From: JAGNKE01 sp965230245
GTDB lineage: Bacteria; Pseudomonadota; Alphaproteobacteria; Micavibrionales; Micavibrionaceae
DNA: 64,000 bases
Direction of reading: 5' to 3'
Assembly (NCBI GenBank): GCA_965230245.1
Contig: OZ246000.1
Span: 1,674,001 to 1,738,000, forward strand
In this document: positions 8,548-16,469 of the stretch, piece by piece
How positions within the stretch are numbered: the stretch's first letter is position 1
Layout: the number at the start of each line of letters is the position of its first letter
Position numbers and translations under genes: made by a program
Notes under the pieces: generated by a model
Told to the model about the DNA's origin: nothing
Seen by the model: the letters and a program-made list of their open reading frames with translations, nothing else
The model's database searches: none

Positions 8548-9473
8548 CTTGTTTCCCAAACCTTTCGGACGCTTTCTTTTAGCGGTATTTGTGCCCGCCA
8601 GTCCATGTCTTTTTCTATCCGCGAACAATCCAGAACGTTATAAGGAACGTCAATGCCGCGCCCGTCTTCATAACGAACCGGTACGGTTTTACCCGTAACA
8701 TCCTGTACGCAGGAGATAATATCGTTGATACTCATCCCGGCGCCGCTGCCCACATTATAGATTTTCCCTAATGCTTTTTCTGACCGCGCGCACGCGACAA
8801 CGGCGTTCGCCAGATCAGAAACATCAAAATAATCCCGAACCGTACTCCCGTCGCCCCAGACGCATAAATCCTCTCCCGTAAAGGCAGCATCGACAGCCGC
8901 CTTCACAAGACCTTTCGTTTGCCCCCCGCCAACAGGGTTGGCCACACGCAGTATCGTATAATTCCACGGCGCATCTACAGACGCCTCAATAAAGCTGTTT
9001 TCAATCAACAGCTTGCCCTGTCCGTAAGCGCTAATGGCTTGCGTCTGAAAATCCTCATCAATCGGGTGTGGCGGCACTTTCCCGTAAACGGCCCCGCCGG
9101 AAGATACATAAATCAGATGTCTGAGGGGGAAATCCTCATCCGCCAAAGCCTTGAGCAAGGCCTGATAGGGATGCACGTTTAGCGCAATCTCATCTTCAAG
9201 GGTCAAAGACCCGACCCGCGAAGCACTGACAAGAAATACCGCCGTATCGCAGCCCGTCAAATGCGGGAGATACGCCGCAGTATCGGAAAAATCATTAGCA
9301 TATCGGCTAATGCCCTTATTTTCGGCCACAGGAAAACCCTCAAAGTGCCGCGCAAAAAGGCGAATATCTGAAAAATCTTTACGCGCTTCTGCAAACGCCG
9401 AAGCGACATGCCGCCCGATAAAGCCGTTCGCCCCCCATATCCCGATTGTTTTTCCTGCTTTTCCGTGCATCAT
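8544..9473 (-). CDS. NAD(P)-dependent sugar epimerase/reductase, extended SDR
   Basis: 309 residues, two ATGs in tandem at the start. The extended SDR fold shows GIWGANGFIGRH (GxxGxxG), YVSSGGAVYG (catalytic Ser region), SAYGQGKLLIE (Y-x3-K), ILRVANPVGGG and VRDYFDVSDLANAV. It overlaps rfbB by 4 nt, which suggests a sequential step. I infer a dTDP-4-keto-6-deoxyglucose reductase giving a sugar such as dTDP-D-fucose, because rfbC/rfbD are absent; a UDP-sugar 4-epimerase-like activity is the alternative. It is the first gene of the minus arm of the polysaccharide locus. Confidence 0.8.
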   Translation of the reverse strand: MMHGKAGKTIGIWGANGFIGRHVASAFAEARKDFSDIRLFARHFEGFPVAENKGISRYANDFSDTAAYLPHLTGCDTAVFLVSASRVGSLTLEDEIALNVHPYQALLKALADEDFPLRHLIYVSSGGAVYGKVPPHPIDEDFQTQAISAYGQGKLLIENSFIEASVDAPWNYTILRVANPVGGGQTKGLVKAAVDAAFTGEDLCVWGDGSTVRDYFDVSDLANAVVACARSEKALGKIYNVGSGAGMSINDIISCVQDVTGKTVPVRYEDGRGIDVPYNVLDCSRIEKDMDWRAQIPLKESVRKVWETR

Positions 9474-9643
9474 AAACTCATAAATAACACATCAGAGTTA
9501 AAAGCTAAGCGGTTGCCGTATCAATGACAACGATAAAAACAACGGAAAAACCGCCTGTCCATCTATACAGAACGTGAATATGAAGCTAGAACCTTCTATG
9601 ATACTCATGAATGAATGCCGCAGGAGCACTAAGGACTAAGGCC

Positions 9644-10483
9644 ATGCAACAGACAAATGCACAAGTAAAACAGCAGGGAACAACAGAAGAAACAAACGCA
9701 ATGGAAAGCAAGCCGGAAACAACGCAGCCTGCAAATGAAGCCTTACAGCCGGAAAGTAGCGCGCAAAAAGAAGACAAAAAGGACGATCGCAGCATTTGGT
9801 CAAGAGCTTGGAACCGAGCCTGTACGTTCCGCTTTATCAAGCACAAACTCTCCACACGCAACATCGACAAACTCTGTGAAGAATTCAAAACGGATAAGCT
9901 CACACTTGTCATTCACTCTGAAGACGTAAATTACCGCCCGTACTTCCCGAACGCGTACACCGTTACAAAACGCAAAGACAAAAAGGCCGACATGCACGTC
10001 GATCTTTATTACGAAGAACTCAGCAAAATTCCCGATGAATCATACGAAGTCATCTTGTGTACGGGGCTTCTCGAACATATCCCCGATCCTCAGCGCATCA
10101 TCAATGACTTCCACAGAATTCTGAAACCCGGCGGACACATTATCATTGGCGCGAGCGCGGTGTTTTCATTCCATGAATGCCCGAACGACTTTTACCACTT
10201 CACCCCGTTCTCCTTTAAACTGCTGTTCAAGGATTGGTCTGAAATCAAGATGCTGCGCGGCTCAAGCCAACCATTCGATACAATCTCCATCCTACTGCAA
10301 CGTATCCTTCTGCAGACGAAAACATTTCCGCTCATCCGTCCCTTTATCGAGCTGCTATGTCTGATACTGCCTCTCTTCGATAAACTGATCTACAAACAGT
10401 ATGACAATTTCGGCCACATGGAAGACGACCGCGAAATCGACTCCATGCTCCCGTCGAACATGCACGCCGTGATCGTGAAATAA
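9644..10483 (+). CDS. SAM-dependent methyltransferase (class I), polysaccharide locus
   Basis: 279 residues from the ATG at 9644, which has AAGG 9 nt upstream; an in-frame ATG at 9611 lacks a clear ribosome site. The first 50 residues are polar, low-complexity Gln/Glu/Lys/Thr and probably disordered. The catalytic core shows SYEVILCTGLLEHIPDPQ, RILKPGGHIIIGAS and a following FYHFTPFSFKLLF, as in methyltransferase-11 proteins of glycan loci. The glycine-rich SAM loop is poorly conserved. Likely methylates a sugar or glycan terminus; the substrate is unknown. It opens the plus arm of the locus. Confidence 0.75.
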   Translation: MQQTNAQVKQQGTTEETNAMESKPETTQPANEALQPESSAQKEDKKDDRSIWSRAWNRACTFRFIKHKLSTRNIDKLCEEFKTDKLTLVIHSEDVNYRPYFPNAYTVTKRKDKKADMHVDLYYEELSKIPDESYEVILCTGLLEHIPDPQRIINDFHRILKPGGHIIIGASAVFSFHECPNDFYHFTPFSFKLLFKDWSEIKMLRGSSQPFDTISILLQRILLQTKTFPLIRPFIELLCLILPLFDKLIYKQYDNFGHMEDDREIDSMLPSNMHAVIVK

Positions 10484-10500
10484 TAATCGGATACCCGTTC

Positions 10501-11145
10501 ATGGCCGTTTCAATCGTCAACAAAATTTTCAGAAGACTGTTCTCCTACGGCACAAGGGCGGGGCGGCAGTTCGCAAGGCTGAAATGCAAGTTGATCGGAC
10601 AGATCAAACTGGCCCCGACAACGGTAATCGCCCCGAAAGCAAAGCTGATTATCGACAAACATAGTGATCTGGAACACGTCATAGAAATCGGGTCAGGCAG
10701 CATTATTAAAGATTATGCTATGCTATGCCCGCGTACCGGATTTATAAAAATAGGCAAAAAATGTTCGGTAAATCCATATTGTGTGTTGCTTGGCTATGGC
10801 GGGATTACGATCGGGAATTATGTCCGCATCGCCGCACATACCTCTATCATTGCCTTCAATCATAATTTTGATGACACGGATCAAACCATCTACGAGCAGG
10901 GCAACAACGACAAGGGAATTGTCATCGAAGATGATGTTTGGATAGGCACAGGCGTCAGAATTCTCGACGGCGTAACCATCGGTACGGGGTCGGTCATTGG
11001 CGCGGGAAGTGTTGTGACAAAAGACATCCCCCCATACTCGATTTGTGTTGGCGTTCCTGCCAAGCCGATCAAACAGCGATCACGCAATATCGATGAAAAT
11101 AATGCCGGCAAAAATAACACTGAAAAGGATATTGTAAATTCGTAA
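10501..11145 (+). CDS. Left-handed beta-helix acyltransferase (hexapeptide repeat)
   Basis: 214 residues. The central and C-terminal part carries hexapeptide repeats: IEIGSGSIIKDY, IKIGKKCSVNPYCVL, ITIGNYVRIAAHTSIIAFNHNF (with the His seen in O-acetyltransferases) and VIEDDVWIGTGVRILDGVTIGTGSVIGAGSVVTKDIPP, ending in VGVPAKPIK. This is the WbbJ/maltose-acetyltransferase-like family and probably adds acetyl groups to the surface glycan. ATG start. Its TAA shares one base with the next ATG (TAATG). The tail after VPAKPIKQR is Asn/Glu/Lys-rich and probably disordered. Confidence 0.88.
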   Translation: MAVSIVNKIFRRLFSYGTRAGRQFARLKCKLIGQIKLAPTTVIAPKAKLIIDKHSDLEHVIEIGSGSIIKDYAMLCPRTGFIKIGKKCSVNPYCVLLGYGGITIGNYVRIAAHTSIIAFNHNFDDTDQTIYEQGNNDKGIVIEDDVWIGTGVRILDGVTIGTGSVIGAGSVVTKDIPPYSICVGVPAKPIKQRSRNIDENNAGKNNTEKDIVNS

Positions 11146-12104
11146 TGACGCAGGATTTAAGTCATAAAAACAACGGACAAGACAAGCCCTTAGTCACAAT
11201 CGGCATAACCTGCTTCAATGCGCATGATACAATCCTCAAAGCCATTGACGGAGCCTTTACGCAGGACTGGCCGAACCTCGAAGTTGTCGTCGTTGATGAC
11301 GCATCCAAAGACAACTCGGTTCAGCTCATAGAAGACGCCACAAAGAATGAACCGCGCGTCAAACTCATCCGCCATACCGAAAACAAAGGCTTTCCGTCAG
11401 CCCTCAATACAATCCTTGAAAATGCCTCCGGCGAATTCATCGCTTTCTTCGATGACGATGACATCAGCGCACAAAACCGCATCACCGCCCAAGTCGAGCG
11501 CATCATGTCCTTCGAAAGCAATTCCAACGCAGACAAGGTGCTGTGCTACACAAACCGTAATGTGGTTGAGTCCGAAACCATGAAACCATTATACAGCTTC
11601 GAGGCAATCGGTCGTAAGCCGAAAGAGCCGAGCGGCGAAAAAGTCGCGGACTTTATTCTCTGGAGCTCAGGAGAAAAAGGCTACACATGGGGGATGTTCG
11701 GAAGCTGCACGCTTATGATGCGAACAGATGTCTTGAGAGAACTCGGCGGCTTTGATCCTCATTTCAGGCGAAATACGGAATGGGACATGGCTGCGCGCGC
11801 GGCCTTTGACGGGGCGCATTTTATCGCCTGTGACGCGGAATTGGTCACACAGATCAAAACCCGCACCAGTGATAAATCAGGAAAAATTCCACTGCGCTAC
11901 AGTCTGGATCTCAGAAAGAAACACCGTGAGTATCTGGAAAGAAAGGGTGTCTATACACTCGCCTGTATTATGGCATATTCCCGCTTTTACGGCGGCAAAG
12001 GTAAAAAGTACAAAAGCCTGTTCTTTCAGGGTATTGCGGCAATGATGGCTCCGCGCAAACTTCTTCTGCCTGCTCTGAAAAAACGGATGGGAGGAGCACC
12101 ATAA
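11145..12104 (+). CDS. Glycosyltransferase family 2
   Basis: 319 residues, a GT-A enzyme. The N-terminus LVTIGITCFNAHDTILKAID leads to DWPNLEVVVVDDASKDNS, and the metal-binding DDDD is in IAFFDDDDISAQNR. There is no membrane anchor. It is related to the two GT2 enzymes at 13373 and 14365, with the same openings and the same QDWPN-E segment, so the three look like duplicates that diverged to different linkages. Its last codons (gga gga gca) form a Shine-Dalgarno-like sequence, and its TAA overlaps an ATA that could start the flippase gene. Confidence 0.9.
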   Translation: MTQDLSHKNNGQDKPLVTIGITCFNAHDTILKAIDGAFTQDWPNLEVVVVDDASKDNSVQLIEDATKNEPRVKLIRHTENKGFPSALNTILENASGEFIAFFDDDDISAQNRITAQVERIMSFESNSNADKVLCYTNRNVVESETMKPLYSFEAIGRKPKEPSGEKVADFILWSSGEKGYTWGMFGSCTLMMRTDVLRELGGFDPHFRRNTEWDMAARAAFDGAHFIACDAELVTQIKTRTSDKSGKIPLRYSLDLRKKHREYLERKGVYTLACIMAYSRFYGGKGKKYKSLFFQGIAAMMAPRKLLLPALKKRMGGAP

Positions 12105-12151
12105 ACCTCATCAGGCAAAAAATAAACAATCTGCCCGACGGATACAGATCC

Positions 12152-13342
12152 GTGGTAATGAACCTGTTTTTTGTATTCGGATTTCGAATTATCCAAAAAA
12201 TACTGACCGTCGCGGCCATGTACTTTTTTGTCCGCGCGGTCGATCAGGAATCTTTCGGCGAATATAACCTGATCATCACCCTCATTAGTGTTCTCTCCAT
12301 CTTCTCGCTTCCCGGTCTGGGAAACGCTTTAATGCAATCCGTCGCCCGCGGTTACAAGGGCACATACAGGTTTTCAATAAAATACACATTGGGCGGAAGC
12401 TTGATCATCACCTATATCATGCTGGTTATGGCGGCGTGGTATTGGAACAATAATAATGATCTGGCACTCGGGTTGATTATTGGCGCTTTGACTGTGCCGG
12501 GAATGCAGGGGCTGAACTACTGGAAAAACCTCTATAAAGGCATTGAGGATTTTAAAACCATAAGCCGACAGGGCGTAATCCTCTCTTTCCTCCGCTCGAC
12601 TTTGATGATCGTCGCCGTTTTGACTGTACCGGATAACTACCTTCTTCCTTTGTTGATTTTCATCGGTCTGGCGGCAATACAGAACGTATACTTCACGCTC
12701 TCGGCACTAAAAAAAATTGCGCCTGACGAGCCTGTAGAGCAGGAAAGTTTCCGCTACGGGATAAAAACCACCACCTATTCAATCTTCAACACCATAGCCA
12801 ACCACATCGACAAAATTTTGGTGTTTTACTTCCTCTCGCCAGCCGCTCTGGCGGTTCTGGTCGTCGCCGACAAACTGCCCGAAATGATAAAAGCCCTGAT
12901 ACAGGATTTAGGAACGGTATTGGCACCGCGCTTTGCAAAACATAAGGAATATGACAGACGCACAGACAAGCTGGTCAATCTTTTCTCTCTGGCCGTAGGA
13001 ACATGTCTTGTCGCTTTTGCATTTATTGCCATGCCCCTGTTCATCACGCTTATTTTCGGCGAAGGCTACAATGAATCAATTCCATATGCGCAGGCACTAT
13101 TATGTTCGGTAGCCATCGGAAACGCAGCGCAAATGCGCGCGCGCTATATCTCCTCCAAACTGGACGCAAAAAGCTTCAAGGAGATAACAGTGATTATGTC
13201 GGTCACTCGCATTATGTCTTCTCTTGTGCTGGTGCCGCTTTTGGGGCTTTGGGGCGCAATCATTTCAACATTCATCTACCGCATAGTCATGACGATAACG
13301 GTTTACCTCATCATGAGAAAACGCTATCTAATACCTTCATAA
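12152..13342 (+). CDS. Polysaccharide flippase (Wzx/RfbX-like, MOP superfamily)
   Basis: 396 residues from GTG 12152 (ATG at 12158 is the next choice), with about 12 hydrophobic helices. The opening VFGFRIIQKILTVAAMYFFV, the FGEYNLIITLISVLS segment and the charged loop DKLPEMIKALIQDLGTVLAPRF are typical of O-antigen/teichoic acid flippases. It should move the lipid-linked glycan unit across the inner membrane. No canonical start here has a good ribosome site. The frame stays open upstream to an ATA at 12101 directly behind GGGAGGAG, adding INLIRQKINNLPDGYRS, so the true N-terminus may be longer. Confidence 0.85.
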   Translation: MVMNLFFVFGFRIIQKILTVAAMYFFVRAVDQESFGEYNLIITLISVLSIFSLPGLGNALMQSVARGYKGTYRFSIKYTLGGSLIITYIMLVMAAWYWNNNNDLALGLIIGALTVPGMQGLNYWKNLYKGIEDFKTISRQGVILSFLRSTLMIVAVLTVPDNYLLPLLIFIGLAAIQNVYFTLSALKKIAPDEPVEQESFRYGIKTTTYSIFNTIANHIDKILVFYFLSPAALAVLVVADKLPEMIKALIQDLGTVLAPRFAKHKEYDRRTDKLVNLFSLAVGTCLVAFAFIAMPLFITLIFGEGYNESIPYAQALLCSVAIGNAAQMRARYISSKLDAKSFKEITVIMSVTRIMSSLVLVPLLGLWGAIISTFIYRIVMTITVYLIMRKRYLIPS

Positions 13343-13372
13343 CCTTGGATTTTTAACGATCAGGCAATAAAA

Positions 13373-14368
13373 GTGACGGACACAAACCCGCCTCTCATCA
13401 CAATCGGCATATCTTGCTACAATTCCGCGGACACGGTAAAACGTGCGGTAGAGAGCGCACTGGCGCAGGACTGGCCGAACCTTGAAATCCTAATCGCCGA
13501 TGACGGCTCCTCCGATAACACCGCCGATATCATCCGCAAAACCATAGAGGGCAGGGATAACGCCCGCCTGATGGTTTATGATAAAAACAAGGGCTTTGCC
13601 GGATCGCTGAACACGATCATCGCCGAAGCCAAAGGCGACTTTCTCGCGATATGTGATGACGATGACATCAGCGCACCTGAGCGCATCCGCAAACAATACG
13701 AGCGTATCGTAAACTACGAAAGAAAAGCAGGAACGGACAAAGTCATATGCCACGCCGCCAGAACGCAAATTTTTCCAAACGGTACGAGTCGTTATGAGCC
13801 AACCATGGGAACAGACGAAACCCGCGCCCTTGCCCCGAACGGCCCCGACGTCGCCGATCGCATCCTGACCGGAAAATTGACCCCCGATGTCGTCGGCTCC
13901 TGCGCAAATTGTTCACGCATGGCACGTATTGGGATATTCCGCGAGATGAAAGGCTATGACGCGGCGATCAGACGCGCCGAAGACACGGATTTCAATATCC
14001 GCTTTGCGATTGCCGGCGGACATTTCGTAGGCATAGCCGAACCGCTGGTAACCCAGACCATGACGCTCGGCGCAGAAAAAACCTTCGACCGCGAGGAACT
14101 GGCCGAAACCTACCTGCTGGAAAAACATAAAGAGTATTTGACGCAAACAGGCTGGTATAATTTCTGTAACAAGTGGCTAAAGGCGCGTTATAAGTACATG
14201 AAAAACGACTATATCGGAATGGCGTTAACGCTCGTATTTCTTGGCTTGCGTCACCCGATAAAAATGTGCCGAAAGGCCATGTGGATCATCCCCGCAACAT
14301 CAACGCGCAACAGCTACAAAAATTGGCATCACCGTAAGTTCGATGAACAGAAAGCGGGGCAGGCATGA
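13373..14368 (+). CDS. Glycosyltransferase family 2 (paralogue 2)
   Basis: 331 residues from GTG 13373. The GT-A core reads LITIGISCYNSADTVKRAVE, DWPNLEILIADDGSSDNT and LAICDDDDISAPERI. The acceptor side has RAEDTDFNIRFAIAGGHFVG. It lies 30 nt after the flippase. Its TGA overlaps the ATG of the next GT2 by 4 nt (ATGA), and it has the same length as that neighbour, consistent with tandem duplication. Substrate unknown. Confidence 0.9.
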   Translation: MTDTNPPLITIGISCYNSADTVKRAVESALAQDWPNLEILIADDGSSDNTADIIRKTIEGRDNARLMVYDKNKGFAGSLNTIIAEAKGDFLAICDDDDISAPERIRKQYERIVNYERKAGTDKVICHAARTQIFPNGTSRYEPTMGTDETRALAPNGPDVADRILTGKLTPDVVGSCANCSRMARIGIFREMKGYDAAIRRAEDTDFNIRFAIAGGHFVGIAEPLVTQTMTLGAEKTFDREELAETYLLEKHKEYLTQTGWYNFCNKWLKARYKYMKNDYIGMALTLVFLGLRHPIKMCRKAMWIIPATSTRNSYKNWHHRKFDEQKAGQA

Positions 14369-15360
14369 CCAATCAAGACACAGCCCCGCCGCAAGAATTT
14401 CCTCTGATCACAATCGGCATGTGCTGCTACAACTCCGAAGATACGGTTGCACGCGCAATCGACAGTGCATTGGCACAGGACTGGCCGAACTTTGAACTCC
14501 TGATTGTTGACGACGGCTCGAAAGATAAAACGCCGGACATCATTAAGGCAAAAATCGAGGGGCACCCCAACGCCCGCCTCATTCAACATGAAGTGAACAA
14601 GACATTTCCCGGCGCACTCAATACGGTTCTGTCCGAATCGAAAGGCGAATTTATCGCCATTTTCGATGACGACGACGAAAGCCGCCCGAACCGCTTGAGC
14701 GTTCAATATAAAACCATAATAGACTACGAAACCGAAACAGGCGCCAAACTGGTCGCGTGCTGGGGCTCGGGTGTGCGCCGTTATCCGAACGGCTACGAAG
14801 TCCGTTTTCAGGCCATCGGCTCCGAAGAGATAGTCCCGAAGGGCACAATGATCGCCGACCGCATTCTCTATTACGAGCAGGAGGAGGGCGTATGCTATGG
14901 CAGCGGCACGCCGAGCTGTTCTCTCATGACCCGAAAATCCACCTATGACATAGCAGGCCCCTATGATGAAACCATGTTCCGCAGTGAAGATGCGGATTTC
15001 GCGATCCGCTTCGGCATGAAGGGCGGGCACTACATCGGCTGCAAGGAAGAAGTCATCATCCAGTATTCGACAGGCGGCAATGAAAAAAATGCGCAAAATA
15101 TGTATAACAGCTATCGCTTGGTCATGGAGAAATACAAGGACTACCTGATCAAAAAGAAACGCTTCAATTACGCGATGACATGGAACAAGCTGCGCCTGCA
15201 TCACTTTTCCAAGAATATCCCGAAAGCCTGCCTGACACTGGCTTATCTGTTTCTGCGCCACCCTGTTCTGACATGGGGGCATTTCTGGGACACCGCCCCC
15301 AAACGCCTGATCCATGAATGGAAAATGGCGCGCAAACCTAAAAACGGTACGCCGCAATGA
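14365..15360 (+). CDS. Glycosyltransferase family 2 (paralogue 3)
   Basis: 331 residues, ATG start in an ATGA overlap. The core reads LITIGMCCYNSEDTVARAID, DWPNFELLIVDDGSKDKT and IAIFDDDDESRPNRL, with acceptor-side FRSEDADFAIRFGMKGGHYIG. It is closest to the GT2 immediately upstream, sharing spacing, length and motif order through the C-terminal region (FNYAMTWNKLRLHHF compared with YNFCNKWLKARYKYM). Its TGA overlaps the next gene's ATG by 4 nt, so the last three genes of the arm are translationally linked. Confidence 0.9.
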   Translation: MTNQDTAPPQEFPLITIGMCCYNSEDTVARAIDSALAQDWPNFELLIVDDGSKDKTPDIIKAKIEGHPNARLIQHEVNKTFPGALNTVLSESKGEFIAIFDDDDESRPNRLSVQYKTIIDYETETGAKLVACWGSGVRRYPNGYEVRFQAIGSEEIVPKGTMIADRILYYEQEEGVCYGSGTPSCSLMTRKSTYDIAGPYDETMFRSEDADFAIRFGMKGGHYIGCKEEVIIQYSTGGNEKNAQNMYNSYRLVMEKYKDYLIKKKRFNYAMTWNKLRLHHFSKNIPKACLTLAYLFLRHPVLTWGHFWDTAPKRLIHEWKMARKPKNGTPQ

Positions 15361-16469
15361 AGATCATCTGCGTCAATCGTAAATATCATAACATCGTCGG
15401 CGGTGTAGAGCGCATGTCCATTGCCCTGATGAATGAAATGAGCCGCCGCGGACACGATGCACACCTCCTGAGCCTTGACGCAAAAGACGCGCAGGCATTC
15501 TATGATCTGGAGCAAAACGTGCAATGGCATAAGGTTGATTGCGGCAACCCCGACCATAAGGCAACGCTCGGCACCAAATTAAAACGCGCGTGTATTTTTC
15601 GCAAAATCGTTAAATCCGTGAAACCCGATGTGATGATCGGATTTCAGGATGGCGCATTCCTCTCCACCCGAATTTATACCTTTGGGATGGGCGTGCCGGT
15701 GATTGCCGCCGAACGCAACGCGCCGAATCGTTTCGACTTCCTGAGTGCCGGAAAACACAAAGACAAACTGTTTCAGATGTTCCGGCTTGCCTCGCGGATT
15801 ACGGTTCAATGCGAAAGCTATCCTGACCAATACCCCGCATACTTACGTAAAAAAATATCCGTCATCCCAAACCCCGTTCAGCCCGTAAACAGCTTTACAA
15901 ACCCGAAAGGCAAAGACGGCGAAAAGAAAGTCTTGCTCTCCGTTGGTCGTCTGGCTTATCAGAAGAATTACAAGGTCTTGCTCGAAGCCTTTAAAATCCT
16001 GCATCCCGCATGCCCGGATTGGATCCTGCAAATAGTCGGTAACGGCGACGATAAGGAAAAACTGGAAAAATACATTGATGACAACGGGTTAAATGAATGT
16101 ATTAATCTTGTCCCGGAAACCAGAAACGTCGAGGAATACTACACAAGTGCGCATCTGTTCTGCCTGCCGTCTCTCTGGGAGGGGTTCCCGAATGCTCTGG
16201 CAGAGGCCGCATCGCATGGCCTGCCGCTTGTCGGTTTCCAAAACTGCGCGGGCGTAAACGACCTGATCAAGGACGGCGAAAACGGCGCGCTGGCTGCGGG
16301 CGAGGCAGATCCCGTGACACTCGCGGCAGCTCTCAAAAAGCTGATGGCAGATGATAATCTCCGCGAGAAGATGGGACAAAACGCCATTGAATCCATGAAA
16401 CCCTTTGCCCCCGAAAAAGTATTCAACCAATGGGAAGAACTTTTTAAAGGCGTATCAGGAAAATCCTAA
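15357..16469 (+). CDS. Glycosyltransferase family 4
   Basis: 370 residues. The N-terminus IICVNRKYHNIVGGVERMSI has the GGVERM acceptor motif. The donor domain has LLSVGRLAYQKNYKVLLEAF and LPSLWEGFPNALAEAASHGLP (E-x7-E), as in GalNAc- and mannosyl-type GT4 enzymes. It is the last gene of the plus arm, starting in an ATGA overlap. Its TAA overlaps the TAG of the convergent GMC oxidoreductase (CTAA at 16466-16469), so there is no room for a terminator between them. Confidence 0.9.
   Translation: MKIICVNRKYHNIVGGVERMSIALMNEMSRRGHDAHLLSLDAKDAQAFYDLEQNVQWHKVDCGNPDHKATLGTKLKRACIFRKIVKSVKPDVMIGFQDGAFLSTRIYTFGMGVPVIAAERNAPNRFDFLSAGKHKDKLFQMFRLASRITVQCESYPDQYPAYLRKKISVIPNPVQPVNSFTNPKGKDGEKKVLLSVGRLAYQKNYKVLLEAFKILHPACPDWILQIVGNGDDKEKLEKYIDDNGLNECINLVPETRNVEEYYTSAHLFCLPSLWEGFPNALAEAASHGLPLVGFQNCAGVNDLIKDGENGALAAGEADPVTLAAALKKLMADDNLREKMGQNAIESMKPFAPEKVFNQWEELFKGVSGKS

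Noticed and set aside
7669..8643. 324-residue plus-strand open frame opposite rfbB
   Set aside because: Arg/Ile-rich antisense of a well-defined rfbB with its catalytic motifs; no ribosome site.
9474..9643. Possible operator in the divergent spacer of the polysaccharide locus (GCGGTT/AACCGC)
   Set aside because: Short arms about 40 nt apart with no further symmetry; likely chance.
14329..15357. 342-residue minus-strand open frame across the third GT2 gene
   Set aside because: The plus-strand GT2 has all GT-A motifs and operon overlaps; the minus frame is Phe/Val/Ala-rich with no recognisable domain, an antisense by-product.
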